Shown one piece after another: positions 35,865 to 46,842 of a stretch of DNA of 64,000 nt. The stretch lies in NCBI RefSeq assembly GCF_002865645.1, contig NW_020194708.1, positions 186,001-250,000 on the forward strand, read 5' to 3'. Within the stretch, counting starts at the first letter, position 1; the number at the start of each line of letters is the position of its first letter. The notes under the pieces were generated by a model. That model was given only the letters and a program-made list of their open reading frames with translations, was not told the DNA's origin and made no database searches. The translations under genes were made by a program, and so were the position numbers. This stretch comes from Hyaloscypha bicolor E (taxonomy: Eukaryota > Ascomycota > Leotiomycetes > Helotiales > Hyaloscyphaceae).

Positions 35865-37900
35865 TCAAATATTAATACTATTATTTTTAAATTAAATAAT
35901 TCTATTAGTATTAAATATCTAAGCTAGTATTTCTAATTCTTTAAATATTCTATTTATTATATAAGCTATAGCTATTAGCTCTATAGATTTCTTTATATAT
36001 CTAACTATATTTAATATAATAATATTTTCTATTTATAAAATAATAAAATAAAAAGTATTATTTTTAATTTACTAGTTTTAAAATATAATAACTAAATCTA
36101 GTATTTTTAAAGTATTAATAAGTATTTTTATTTCTTTTTAAGTTTTTAGAAATAAAATAATTACTTTTTTTAATAATTTTATTAGAATATTATGAATTTT
36201 AAAAGTCTTATATTTATTATAATTAAAAATATATTAAATTTCTAATTTATTCTATTTATTTCCGGATATATTAATATTTGTTTCTTTAGCTAGGCTATTT
36301 CTTTATTTATTATTTCTTAAAGTAGTATTTTTCTGGTTTCTTATATAAAATAGCTTTTCTTTTATTTTAGTTTGCTTTTAGAAAACCGTTTTAGTTATTT
36401 TTATTTCTTTTTTTTTCTTTAATAAAAAACCCGTTATAGTATTAATAGAAATATTATTTATAATCAAATTTTAATATTATTTATTAATTCTAGAACCTGA
36501 AATATTAGTAATTTTAATATAATTTCCTTTAAAGCAAAATAGCTATTTAGATTCCCTAAATATAACTTATTTATTTCTATATACAAATTCCGGTTAGCTA
36601 GTTCTCTTATCTCTTTCCTACTTAATAAACTAAATATTTCTTATTATTTTCTAAATATTCTTAAATTATATTTTTAAATTATAATTAGATTCTTTTTCTC
36701 GGATTTGGGAAATAATTTAGTTAAATTACTAGTATTTACTAATAAGAAAAAAGGAAATACTTTCTTATCTAGGCTTAAATAGCTCTTTATATTATCTTTT
36801 ATTAAACTAGTAAATATATCTATAATTTATAAGTTCTTTTATTAATAAATAATAAAATTAAAAAATATAAATATATTCTAAATTAATATTATTATTTTTA
36901 TTTCTATTATAATATTTATAATAAATTCGTTCTTTTAATTCTGGATTTATATTATAGACTATATTAACTTAAATAATATTCTCTAATTATATTTAAGATT
37001 AACTTTTTTTAAAATATAATTATCTAAATTCTTTATTTATTCTAATTTAATTATTATAGCTACTATAATATTTTCTATAATCTTTATTATAACTTCTAGT
37101 ATATTTTCTCTAAAAACCCGAATTATATTTACTAGACTATTAATATTATTACTTCTATTATAGTTAGCTAGATTATATAAATAAATTACGAATATTTTCT
37201 CGAATTATAATAATAGTTATATTAAGTTATTTTTATAGGTTCTTTTAAATTATAATAGTAATAAATTATTTTTCTAAACTTTTTATGAGCTAGTTAATAT
37301 TATTTTCCTTAGATTTACTATTTTTAATAAGTTTTATATAATTAATTATAAGCTAGATTCTTTTTTTATTTATATTTATAATAGCTTTAGAAAATATAAT
37401 AAGAAAAACTAATAAAGAATAATTATTTTCCGATTTAGGAATTATATTATAAACTATTATATTTAAATATTCTTATTTAAGTTTAAATATATTTGAATTA
37501 TTAGTAATATTAAAATAGTATTTCTTTTTTTTATATTAATAAAATATTATTATTTTCTTATATATATTATTAGATTTATAAATAAAAATATCTATAGGTT
37601 TAAAGTTTATATTTTTAAAAATATAATCTTTTATTAGAATAAATTATTTTATTTTATTTTTAAAAAAAACTTGTAATTTAAAGTTTTAATAATATAAAAT
37701 ATTTTTTTATTCTTTAAATATATTATTCTTACTAAATTAATTATTAATTAGTATTTATTATATATAAATTATTATTAAAATTATATATTAATTTTTATTT
37801 TAAAATATTAATTTCTTTAATATAATATTAAATAATATTTAAAATAAGGCCTTTAAAGGCCTTTTAACTAATTTTATATTAAAACCTATTATAATTATCT
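35865..37900 (-). mobile_element. Inverted fragment of the block-1 gypsy element
   Basis: About 2 kb here is the reverse complement of about 6,560-8,535. Matching landmarks run in reversed order: AATCAAATTTTAATATTATT (36,463) against 7,953; CCGGTTAGCTAG (36,592) against CTAGCTAATCGG (7,824); TCGAATTATAATAATAG (37,201) against 7,220. The homology lies between the 5' LTR and pol, probably gag. The fragment lacks LTRs and pol and is bounded by another repeat on both sides. Confidence 0.7.
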
Positions 37901-37904
37901 AAAT

Positions 37905-38125
37905 AGCTATATTATGAACTTCTAGTTATATAACTAATTATATAATTTAATAAGTAAACTAGTTTCTATTAGGCTTAATAAATTTAGGAATTATATATTA
38001 ATATTATAATTTATAATTCTTACTTTTAAATAATAATTACTTTATTAACTTAATATATTTATATTTTATATATATTATATAATAATATTATATACTATTA
38101 ATAAACTAATAGTAATATTTATTAT
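37905..38125. repeat. Direct repeat flanking inverted gypsy fragment, right
   Basis: Partner of 35,600-35,862, with shared TTTAATAAGTAAACTAG, GCTTAATAAATTTAGGAATT and ACTAATAGTAATATTTAT-type blocks. Beyond it, at about 38,146-38,195, a 25-bp AT unit is repeated exactly twice and runs into AAATTAAATA-type simple repeats. Confidence 0.5.
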
Positions 38126-38545
38126 ATTAATTAAAAACTAAAATATTTATTATTTTATAAAATTAAAATATTTATTATTTTATAAAATTAAATAAAATTA
38201 AATAAACTTAAATTAAATTAATTAAAATTAAATTAAATAAAATAAAATAAAATTTAATATAATTATTATTAATTAAGTTCTTTTATTATTATTTATAAAA
38301 TCTTTTATTAATTATTATAAAGTAATTATAAACTATATATATAAGTTAGCCTTATATAATTATATTAATTATATTTATTTCTTATTATTTATATTATATT
38401 TTTCTTTTTCCTTTTCTTATATATTATATTACTATAATATTAAGTTATAATTTAGTTTTATAATATAGCCTAAGTTTAATAATTTAATATAAAGTTATTA
38501 ATAGCTCTTATAATTCCTTTATTTTATTCCTTTTATTATTTATAC

Positions 38546-38863
38546 CCTATGCCTTATTTCTTACCAGGTTCGTGTTATGAATGTGTAATGGGAAAAACTA
38601 TTAGGCAGGCCAGTAGCCAGCATGAACTAGAGCGACGCCACTGGACTGGTATTGCAAGAACTACGAAGGGTTGCTGGGCCGGCAGAAATCTAGGGACAGC
38701 CTCCGAGGCCCCCTTCTGTCCTGGGTCAGGCAAGGGTTAAGCAAGCTACGTGCCTGAATTCTCTTTTATCTGTAAATAATTGAATTAACGCGCCTTTACG
38801 AAAGGATGATTGGAGATAGACTCGATCTGAGAATCTAGCTACTTGAAGCATGTAATTTTGTCT
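38546..38863. other. Short normal-composition spacer, nothing recognised
   Basis: Marks the abrupt end of the AT block. It contains only a 63-codon frame without similarity. Confidence 0.5.
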
Positions 38864-40582
38864 CTACTGCGGCCTTAAAGCACCACCTTCGTTCATAGCC
38901 CATCGTCCGTGAATGTACTGCCTTAAACTCTTCCCCCAAAAGGCTACCGGAATCAAAACAAGCCCAACTACTAAAGTCAACACTCCAATCTCAATATTTG
39001 CACGGGCAAACCCCTGAGATTTAATCCATGGTAGAATAGCAAAACTAATGCCAAAACTTATCACATAGCTCCCACCTCCAACAATAGCTAGAGCAGCAGC
39101 CGCCCAGCGGGGAAAGGCTTCAGTAACCCAAAGCGTATTAGCGGTGCCTAGGCCAACGAAGCTGAAAGCGTTCAGCATATAGGCAATGTAGATCCAGATC
39201 CAATGCCATCTACGCTCCCCTGCCAAGCCATAGAGTATGACGCTTGCAGCCGCGCAAATAATCGGGAGAACGAATGCTGGGAGATAATATTCTGCGTGGC
39301 GGACTCCTCCGCTTTGCATTGAGAGTCGACGAGAGATTCGCGAAATCATGATCCCTGAGGCTGGCCAGGCGAGAAGGGCGCCAACAGCTGCGCTCATGTT
39401 GACGAGGGCGATAGCATCCACGGGGAGAGAGTAAGGAGGGGCGGCCAAAAGCGTGGCATATGTCATGCCTATTGAGAGCATGCCTCCGAAAGCAACCGCA
39501 TTGACAATTGTCACCCAAAAGATCAGAGGATTAAAGACACACATCAAAATCTGGGAATAACACGCCAACATCGACTTCCACCCTCCGTTGATAGTCCCCC
39601 AGACTCTCAGCTCCTTAATTGACGCCGCCAATTTCGAATTTTCCGGTAGTTGCGGCAGAGCCTTTCCTCCAGGCACCTCCTCCCAATCTTCATAGATCTC
39701 GACTCTCTCCGTTGCGCTCTGCATGAGTACATGTCCATCGAATGCAACAGCAGGGCGATGAAAATATGTCTCCGGGTAAAAGAAGAATGCCAGAAGGAAG
39801 GCGGCGAGAGAGGGTATTGTCCAAAGTCTATAGAAAGTACGCCATGTAGAACCAAATCTGACAACTTCTGGGATTAACGAGAGACAGGCGAGGGATACGC
39901 CGCCGCCGAGAGACCAAAAGGCAGAGATGCCTTGAGGACGCTGGTGAATAAAGGTGATGTCAATAACCATCAGAAATATCTTGCATCCCGTTAGAATAAT
40001 TCAGCTAATCGGTCTGAATGAGCGACTCACTGTACTAGTAACAATCCCCGCCGCGAGTCCCTGTAGACATACTGCTACCAAAAGTTGGTAGAAATTTTTG
40101 GTAGCCCCAGCCCATATAGTCGCCACGGTCAGTATCCCAGTGCAGAGTAAGAATACCGGTCTTCTCCCTACTGCCAGCGACAGTGGAATCCATATAAAAG
40201 CTCCAATCCCTAGAAGCAGCGTAGGAGCTGACACTAGAACGTCAAGCCGAAATGGTTTTATATCCTAAAACCTCGTTAGTGAAAATTTGCTCATTGCCCT
40301 TTTATAGGGTTGGTTGGAAAGTCAGGTCCATACTTCTGCTGTAAATTCCTCTGATAACTCGGTGAACATTAAGCTTGGAGCCTGTATGATCACGAACGCG
40401 ACAACCCAGAAGACGATCAGCGCAAGGAATGCGTAGGCCCGTTTCCATGCACCCCAGTTCAGCGGGTCTCGAGAAGATCTGGAAGGGATCGGAAGGTTCA
40501 AAATCCGCCCGTCAGAGGTGATGAGGAAGACGCTGCCCGAGAGGGTAGAGGAGGCATGCTTAGATAAGGCGGTAGCGGCCAT
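38864..40582 (-). CDS. MFS transporter (drug:H+ antiporter-like), 532 aa
   Basis: Three exons: 40,334-40,582, 40,031-40,264 and 38,864-39,979. The introns are 69 nt (GTATGG...TTTTAG) and 51 nt (GTGAGT, TTCTAAC branch point, GCAAG). Both junctions are in phase 0. The N-terminus has the RDPLNWGAWKR motif that precedes TM1 in fungal MFS drug/solute transporters. Motif A is seen as SLAVGRRPVFLL, followed by GATKNFYQLLVAVCLQGLAAG-like TM4 (split). The loop DITFIHQRPQG is also typical. After a central acidic cytoplasmic loop (EIYEDWEEVPGG), six more hydrophobic segments follow, ending with a Gly/Ile-rich last helix and a short tail. It should sit in the plasma membrane. The substrate cannot be told. 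The gene is complete and abuts AT block 2. Confidence 0.88.
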
Positions 40583-41168
40583 GGTCTTTCCTGGTTTCTC
40601 CGCACAGAAAATTGTGGGTAAGAACGATGATTCTCTAGATTGGTCTTATATGAATCGGCCACGGCTGGCTACTTCTAAGTAGGCGGGGTACGTGTTCAAG
40701 AAGGTTTTGTTTCATGAGTACCTATCCCGTTCAGCGGAACAAAACTCTATGCAGGTCCTCATGCTAGTGGTTACAGCATTATGAACGGGAAATAATAGCA
40801 AGGCTGGTCTGTTCCAAGCTTCACAGACCAGGAAGTAAGCAAGATAAACTTTCTATTAGACTTTCACACCCAGCCTGTGCCTGCCTCTCTCCATTATTTT
40901 CCTATGATATGTTGTAAAAAACACTAAATTAACTTCATTCGTTTGTGAAACGTAATTTGGAAGTCCGATTACCTTCTCGTAGGAAATGGTTAATGTTTTG
41001 CCGAGTGAAATGACCGGGGTTGGTGAAGGTTCATGTGTTAGGCTACGGGGTAGGGAATCAGCGCTAGGGAGTTGCCTCGCTACAAGCGCACGCATGAAAC
41101 AAGTATGGTTTGGTGGGCTTCGGGGGCTACTGTATCGGCTAGGGATATCCGTTTCTCTGTGTTACATA
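40583..41168. other. Promoter side of MFS gene, nothing recognised
   Basis: No coding or RNA feature seen. Confidence 0.5.
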
Positions 41169-41266
41169 CTCTCCCCCCTTAAATAAAACGTAGCGCGGCC
41201 AGGGTACGGTGAACGTCAAAACGGCCGTGCCAGCCTTGTCACGCTGCTTTTTATTTAAGGGTGGAG
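41169..41266. mobile_element. 98-bp mariner/Stowaway-like MITE
   Basis: Inverted ends CTCTCCCCCCTTAAATAAAA (41,169) and, on the other strand from 41,266, CTCCACCCTTAAATAAAA pair over about 30 bp. They are flanked by TA on both sides (41,167-41,168 and 41,267-41,268). CTCC-starting termini and a TA duplication are the signature of Tc1/mariner-derived miniature elements. The remaining internal sequence is only about 40 bp. Confidence 0.65.
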
Positions 41267-43402
41267 TAGCAGCTCCGGAGGCGACATAGGCACAGGGCTC
41301 GCACAGACCGAGTCCTCGCGCTCTGCACCCTAATGCAGGGGAAGCTAGTCTTCCATCCGTTCGCATTGGTTTCTGCGAAACGCAGTCTGAGTGTCTGGGG
41401 GAGCTGTGCACGTGCCCGAGTGTATCTGGGTGTATCCGCCGAAAATCTTGATAGGGCCGAGTTGAAGTTTCCGAGCCGCTACGGTCCGAAGAATATTATG
41501 TTGAAGATTGAAGCTTCGTTTCACGACTCCTGTCGCGGAGTCCACGCATGCACCGCAACTAGAGGAAGTAAATTTACCCTATGCTCGCGGGATGTACTGG
41601 GATGATGTTCGCGCGGAAGGATTTGTGAGGCGCTTTCCCGGCCTTTCATAGCATTGCAACTGGCCTGAAGTATCTACCATTTCTCTAGCGTTCTATAGTT
41701 GGTTTACGTCTTCTCAATCGAAGTTTAGGTCCCTCGTCGAAGAACGCATGAGGCTTCCCACTCGATACTCTGTATGTTCATCGTACCCACATTCCAGCGT
41801 CTGGGAAATATACAATGCTTCCTCCAATCAGGAAGCTACAATTGATCCATTCGGCACAACTTATGACTTAAGCGCGCTTACTCCTTTTCAAGCGAGCTGG
41901 CCCATCCACAAATTTCGAAAGCATTCTCGAGGTGAATATAGGAAGCGGGACTAAATGTACTAAAGTCCAGTAGGGGCAATTCCCTTGCTCGCCCTCCCAA
42001 TTTTCTCAGAGCCCTGGTACATTTATCCGATAATAATTCGAAAATCTCAGTATCATTAGAATATGGCAGTCTTGTTTGTCTGCTCAAAATCAAGATCATT
42101 GTCCAACTTTGAATGAAGACCATGAAATAGATTTCATTTTCGCGGGGAATTCTCGGAACCAGCAAAGATAGGCAGAGGAATTCCGAGGTCTGAAATACAG
42201 GTAGGCAGGTCATCGTTTAATGTATGTAATAACAAACTCTCATTACCCGCCACCCATTCTCACGAAAATCTCCAGGACCATTAAGAACGTGATTATAAGC
42301 AGGATCTCCCAACTCTTACTCTCAATCAGTACTCCGCTCTGCTTAATGAACAAACTTCCCTTTTTCGATCGTTTTGGCCCCTTCGCCACGACCCATTTTG
42401 CAAGACAGTGTGTCAAATAAATAGGATAGAATAGAATAACGGCTCTTACTCATATCCCATTCAAGCATGTCCCTGTTACTCTTATTTCATTCATATGTTA
42501 ATTAAGTTATTCATGAATTCATGAATATTCATGATTAACCTGAGCAGTTTGCACGTGATTCGTACACGTGAGTAAGCTAGCCTAATCTGGTAAGGCCCAG
42601 GAGGCAGTCGCGCCTAGCGTCGCCTCGCCACCCAATCAGGCAGTAGTAACGCTTGGTAAGCGAATCGAATAACACACTTCCAGAACTACCTCCGTAAGAA
42701 AAATCATGATTTCGAGGAGGATAATCAGTTTTTTCATACAGAAAATCAGTTTTTAAGTAGCCTCGAATAGGTACTAGCTTTACTTATATTGTGCTGCGTA
42801 ATAGGTACCTTATTTATTTCTTAATAATTAAATAAACACCGATTTTTAGGTTCACGCGGTTTGCACGTGACTACTTTAGTTACTCTAGAGTAATACTCTA
42901 CTCTACTCAAGACTACTCTAGAGTAACTTGAGTAGCTTGAGTAGCTTTCCCAGATTGCCTGGTGGCTTGCTAGGATCAGCCATTTTGAGAGATATTGTTG
43001 TCGTGACTGGCGTGAGTGTGATAAAAGGGGAGTCGAGTAGATACTTTCGGCAAGGTAAATGAGCACGGGTCTCGGGTAGAGGCCACGTGGAATGATGTAA
43101 ACCTCGAGCTCCGTTTTCAAGGCGGATCTAGTTGATTGAGAATTAAAGGCCAAGAAAGGCAAGAAACTGGACGGGACAGCGGGAAAAGTAAACATCACAA
43201 CTCTTGAGAGACCAAATGTACTGGCGTGCATTACTACATAGATGTGCTGAGACCTTGCCTCCTCGTGGAAACTTTTGAAAAGTCTCCGTGAAGTGAACGA
43301 AATGTCTCATCGTCCGATAGTCAATTCATAGATATTGAATCCATCACCAGTCCAACAACCTAGCCGGCATTCGACATACACTTACTAGCCTACTTAGCCA
43401 TA
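41267..43402. other. Gene-free stretch with palindromes
   Basis: No gene supported. At 42,880-42,945 there is a nest of short palindromes: ACTCTAGAGT occurs twice, and CTACTCAAG arms pair with CTTGAGTAG arms. Two related motifs GCAGTTTGCACGTGA and GCGGTTTGCACGTGA occur at about 42,545 and 42,859. A 136-codon minus-strand frame (42,821-43,231) looks like chance, since its Ser/Tyr-rich part is just the palindrome repeat. Confidence 0.5.
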
Positions 43403-43869
43403 CAACAGAAACTCGATATAACGATAACGATTTTAGCGTCTTTTTCTAACGATACACCGAAATATCGTTGTATCAAGAATCACGTGCACCCACATAAAGA
43501 CAGTAAAAATTAAAGATATATAAAGAATCTCTTCAGTAATAGCTCCTCAACCCATTTTAGGTTGCTGATAGCCTGTAGAATCAGTGGTAAACACTGCAGG
43601 CTGTAAAACAGTGAGATCGATGGTCTGCGACTCCGAATTACCGGGTTTGGGGGATAGAAGGCCCATGGAAGAGAGGAATTAATCCATTGGGTTCGACGAT
43701 TAGAACGATATTACACCAAAAAAATAATCTCCGGACCATAAATCCTTACGATAATCGTTGTGGGGGGTATATCGTAAGCCTAGGGCCAAAAAACCACTGG
43801 GACCTTACGGCTGTATCGTACTGTCAAGGATATCACTAAATCGAGGATCGTTATATCGAGTTTCTGCTG
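43403..43869. mobile_element. pogo/Tc1-mariner-type MITE, 467 bp
   Basis: Left end CAACAGAAACTCGATATAAC and, on the minus strand, right end CAGCAGAAACTCGATATAAC differ by one base over 20, followed by GAT in both. Both ends abut TA (43,401-43,402 and 43,870-43,871). TA duplication with CAG..GAAACTCGATATAACGA termini fits pogo-like (Tigger/Fot) elements. The ATCGTTATATCG-type motif recurs subterminally (about 43,460 and 43,730-43,760). There is no transposase ORF, so it is non-autonomous. Confidence 0.8.
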
Positions 43870-43871
43870 TA

Positions 43872-44591
43872 TTAGGATAAATAAGTATAGGATAAGGGCC
43901 GTCTGGATCTGGCTATCAATCCTGAAGCGCATCAGTCATGGTCACGTGATGATCTCCCTCTTTGCGGGCACCTTGTTCAAGCAAAGCTCTCGCATAGTTC
44001 ACATCGATTCATCCCATTAAAACCATAAGATAGATATCCAGAATTGATTAAACACGTGTCTAACAGTGTCATATAACCATCCTCCACTCCAAATCACACA
44101 ATTATACTCCGGTTCGGGGAGTCAAAACGACAGGAGCGGAAGGAGCTGGTTTGAGAGACAAAGTGTTCCGGACCAAAGTATACCGTCGGAAGCGAGCACC
44201 GAATTTCTATTTTTATATCATTTTCTCCGCAGTTTGAGCCGATTTGGCCCTTAAAATCTCGATCTTAATCTGAATAAAGTTGAAGTTACTCAGGCTAAGT
44301 TCGTCCACTTGTTTGATTAAAAAGCCAGGAACGTCAAATTGACCTTGTTTACTCGCGTCGCCACGCGGTGGCCACAGCTGAGGAGCACGAGTCCTGGTCT
44401 GATCTAGTGTTCTGTCGTCGAGGGGTAGTTGTTCCAAAAGTATATGAGCACTGGCCTCCCCTCAAACTTTCTCCTGCTATTCCGATTCTCGTTTGCCAAG
44501 TAACCTGTAGAGCTGCAGAGCGCATAAGGAAACCTTCCAGTCTGATAAAGCCATATTCCACCTCATCTCGAATCAACTCATCCTTCTCGCA
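43872..44591. other. Intergenic, nothing recognised
   Basis: Upstream region of the DUF4360-like gene, with only short frames. Confidence 0.5.
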
Positions 44592-45285
44592 GTGAAGGAG
44601 ATCTTGTCTCTCTCAGTTCTCGCTCAGACATTGGGTGGCTTCAACAGCACTGGAATCACGATGGGCGAAATATCTTATGGAGGGAGTGGATGCCCACAAA
44701 GCTCGCTATCGTTTATTTATACCATAAGTGACACAAGGTTTGGATTCATGTTCGACATCAGGTTTGCAGAAAGCTGACGAATAATTTAAGGGAGTTGCAG
44801 TATTCAATGGATATACTTCTTCCATGGGTACTAACATCTCAGCCCGCGAGAATCGCAAACACTGCCGGATCAATCTTAACATACTATATCCAACCGGGAT
44901 ACAGTACAGTCCGATGAGCGTGGGCTACAGCGGTTACGCAAATTTCGAAGATGGTGTGCAAGGCCTGCATCAAACGAGTTACTATTTCTCTGGATGTAAG
45001 CATTGAAACTCTGGAGTGGTCCGAGGAATTCCGCCATTAACCTTCAAACAGGTAGCGATCAAGTCTCCGCCAATCACAGCTTTCGCGGGCCCGACTTCGG
45101 CGGCATACAGCTTCGAGGAAGCCATCGATCCCACAGGCGCTGTTGTTTGGTCGCCTTGCAACAGCCCGATACCCCTAAACATCAACAACCGGGTTAGACT
45201 AACTGGGGATTCAAACTCGGCAGGAAATGGAGTGCTTTATGACAGCGGAATTCTGGATTTGACTTTGCAATGGAAGAGCTGCTGA
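44592..45285 (+). pseudogene. DUF4360-family secreted protein, probably damaged
   Basis: Three blocks match DUF4360 secreted fungal proteins. 44,592-44,765 holds ISYGGSGCPQSS and TRFGFMFD. About 44,805-44,995 holds SARENRKHCRINLNILYPTG and a TSYYFSG end. 45,056-45,285 holds AFAGPTSAAYSF, VVWSPC and LTLQWKSC before the stop. The second intron is clear (44,996-45,055, GTAAGC donor, ATTAAC branch point, GTAG end) and restores YYFSGSIKSP. Two problems exist. The natural start codon position reads GTG, giving a signal-like leader without ATG. The apparent first intron (GTTTGC...TTGCAG) joins blocks 1 and 2 one nucleotide out of phase. Either the true 5' splicing differs or the gene has lost its start and frame. 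The four conserved Cys are present. Function of the family is unknown; it is secreted. Confidence 0.65.
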
Positions 45286-45651
45286 ATGTACCTTCACTTG
45301 GTCCAGTTACAAGTTAAACTCATGCCTGTGTTGGAGCAGTCTGTGTTGGAGCAACCAAATCCCTCGTTCATAATAGCAAACATTCTAGCCAGAAGCTTCA
45401 TCTCGAGATAAAAAATGGGACAAAACTGCAACTCTGCTACACGTAAAAGTGATATTAGGTCTACTAAAAACGCTGTTGGAGGAGGACTTCCTGACAGCCT
45501 CAAAACGTTGCGGCGCTTAACTTAAGCGCGGAGTTTGTGGGGAATGCGGAAACTGGACAAGAGGGTGGAGCTTCACAGAAAGTTGCAATTGTGCGTAAGC
45601 TGGTACAATCTATCCCCTCTAGGTGTTTACACAGGGATCGTCGTATTCGTA

Positions 45652-46400
45652 TCATCTATGCTTCTTGCCGTTCGTGTATTTGGATATCCTCTTGCTTTCC
45701 CACTTTTCCCAACCAGCTTGACATAAATCCTCCTCGACAACCAGATCTCGCATCCGAAATAACCTGGTTGGATACTGGTCTAGTATCCACTCTAGCAACC
45801 CAATCTGTCTCACCACGGCCGTAAGCAGGAACCAAGATACGGCACTGAAAGTCCCCGCCGCAACTCCAACCAAAACCTGCTTCGGCGTGTGATAACTCAG
45901 GTATATCCTACTCCACGAAACCAAGCCCGCATTTGCCAATGCCAGTCCTGACAACCCAACTCTTGCAGGCACACTCAGTGGTGTATGGGACGGTGTGGGC
46001 TTCTTGGGTACGTGTCGAAAGAGCAAGAACAGCGTCAAGCTCAGGGAGAAGAATGCCACGAATTGGGCATGAGACGATGGCATCCCGTATCCCTTCCCGT
46101 GCATTTGTTTCGGTCTCTCTTCTTTCAATATACGCTTCAGGGCAAAATTGAGGGCCTCGCATGCCATTTGTCCGCCGAACATCATGAGGATTTCGATTTC
46201 GCGGGTCGACCAGATCAGGGTTGCGTACACGACGCAGAGCCCTTGGGGGACGAGCGCCAGCCAAGCGCAGAAGTAGGAAAGCGGATCATTTGGATCCTAG
46301 AGAGGTCAGCAAATCCAGAGGAACGGAGAGGGTGAGTTGAAGCCCTCACGTAATGCACATGCGTCAAGGAGAGGGACGCAAGAGGAGTTGTGTCGGCCAT
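45652..46400 (-). CDS. CAX4: Dolichyldiphosphatase (CAX4/DOLPP1 type), 231 aa
   Basis: Two exons: 46,350-46,400 and 45,652-46,296. The 53-nt intron (GTGAGG...CTCTCTAG) joins HVHY to DPNDPLSY, the conserved N-terminus of the family. The lipid-phosphatase (PAP2) motifs are K-x6-RP (KRILKEERPK, residues about 71-80), PSSHA (90-94) and SR-x5-H (SRIYLSYH, 146-153). Four or more hydrophobic segments indicate an ER membrane protein. It removes a phosphate from dolichyl diphosphate on the luminal side so the carrier can be reused in N-glycosylation. Length is close to yeast Cax4 (about 239 aa). It is divergently arranged with the RBR ligase, 442 bp between start codons. Confidence 0.9.
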
Positions 46401-46659
46401 GACTCAAATCGCCGAATGCTGGACGCTGCGCCTCTGGCTGAGAAACGGCCCTTTATCTTGCGCACTTTCCCGGTCTTGCGAGATTCACCTCGTCCCTTCC
46501 AGGTCGTCGTTGATACAAAGCACAAAGTTGCTGCGAGGGGAGTCGAGAAAGTTGCTGGTTGCTGGTGCGGATATTTCTTAGAGCGACGAGTATCTTTGAT
46601 ATGGCCGCCCCCAGATTATTCGAGTCCAAATCGACATCGCCGAACATTTATTTCTACTG

Positions 46660-46718
46660 ACTCCCCCGCCACTCCTCCTCCTCCTCCTCCCCTCCTCCCC
46701 TCCTCCTATCCCTCCGCC
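46660..46718. repeat. Polypyrimidine (CTC)n tract in promoter/5' UTR
   Basis: An almost pure C/T stretch built of CTCCTC and CCCTCC units lies about 125 bp upstream of the RBR ligase ATG. Pyrimidine tracts just upstream of transcription starts are common in filamentous-fungal promoters, so it probably marks the core promoter or leader. Confidence 0.5.
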
Positions 46719-46842
46719 TTCCGCCCGTTCGCTCGTTTGCAAACGCGCATTCCATCATACTTATGAAATTCACCATTCTACTCCTTCCCACAGCAGACGT
46801 CGTTCGTCTCTCAAGGATCATCCGGGGACCTCCTGCCCCGCG

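Larger units (their letters stand above)
29860..38545. repeat. AT-rich RIP-degraded repeat block 2
   Basis: About 8.7 kb with the same extreme TpA-rich composition as block 1 and no intact ORF. Content I can assign: the inner part of a MITE at the left edge, copy 3 of a dispersed repeat, a decayed copia pol at 34.0-35.4 kb, an inverted fragment shared with block 1 at 35.87-37.9 kb, and AT tandem repeats near 38,150. The stretch 30,850-33,370 remains unassigned. The right edge is abrupt at about 38,545. Confidence 0.88.

Noticed and set aside
38140..38260. AAATTAAATA runs as a telomere or CRISPR-like array.
   Set aside because: Simple AT microsatellite drift with no regular spacers; the organism is a fungus.
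3200..38545. AT-rich blocks as mitochondrial DNA or a centromere.
   Set aside because: Degenerate nuclear gypsy and copia pol domains with CAA/CAG-to-stop changes explain them as RIPed repeats; no mitochondrial gene is visible. A centromeric role cannot be tested here, but the blocks are short for that.
42821..43231. 136-codon minus-strand frame.
   Set aside because: Its Ser/Tyr repeats come from the DNA palindromes, there is no domain or splice context, and codon use is unlike the neighbours.
45908..46335. Long frames on both strands (118 and 116 codons) over the CAX4 gene.
   Set aside because: Shadow frames of the dolichyldiphosphatase exon, which has conserved motifs in its own frame.
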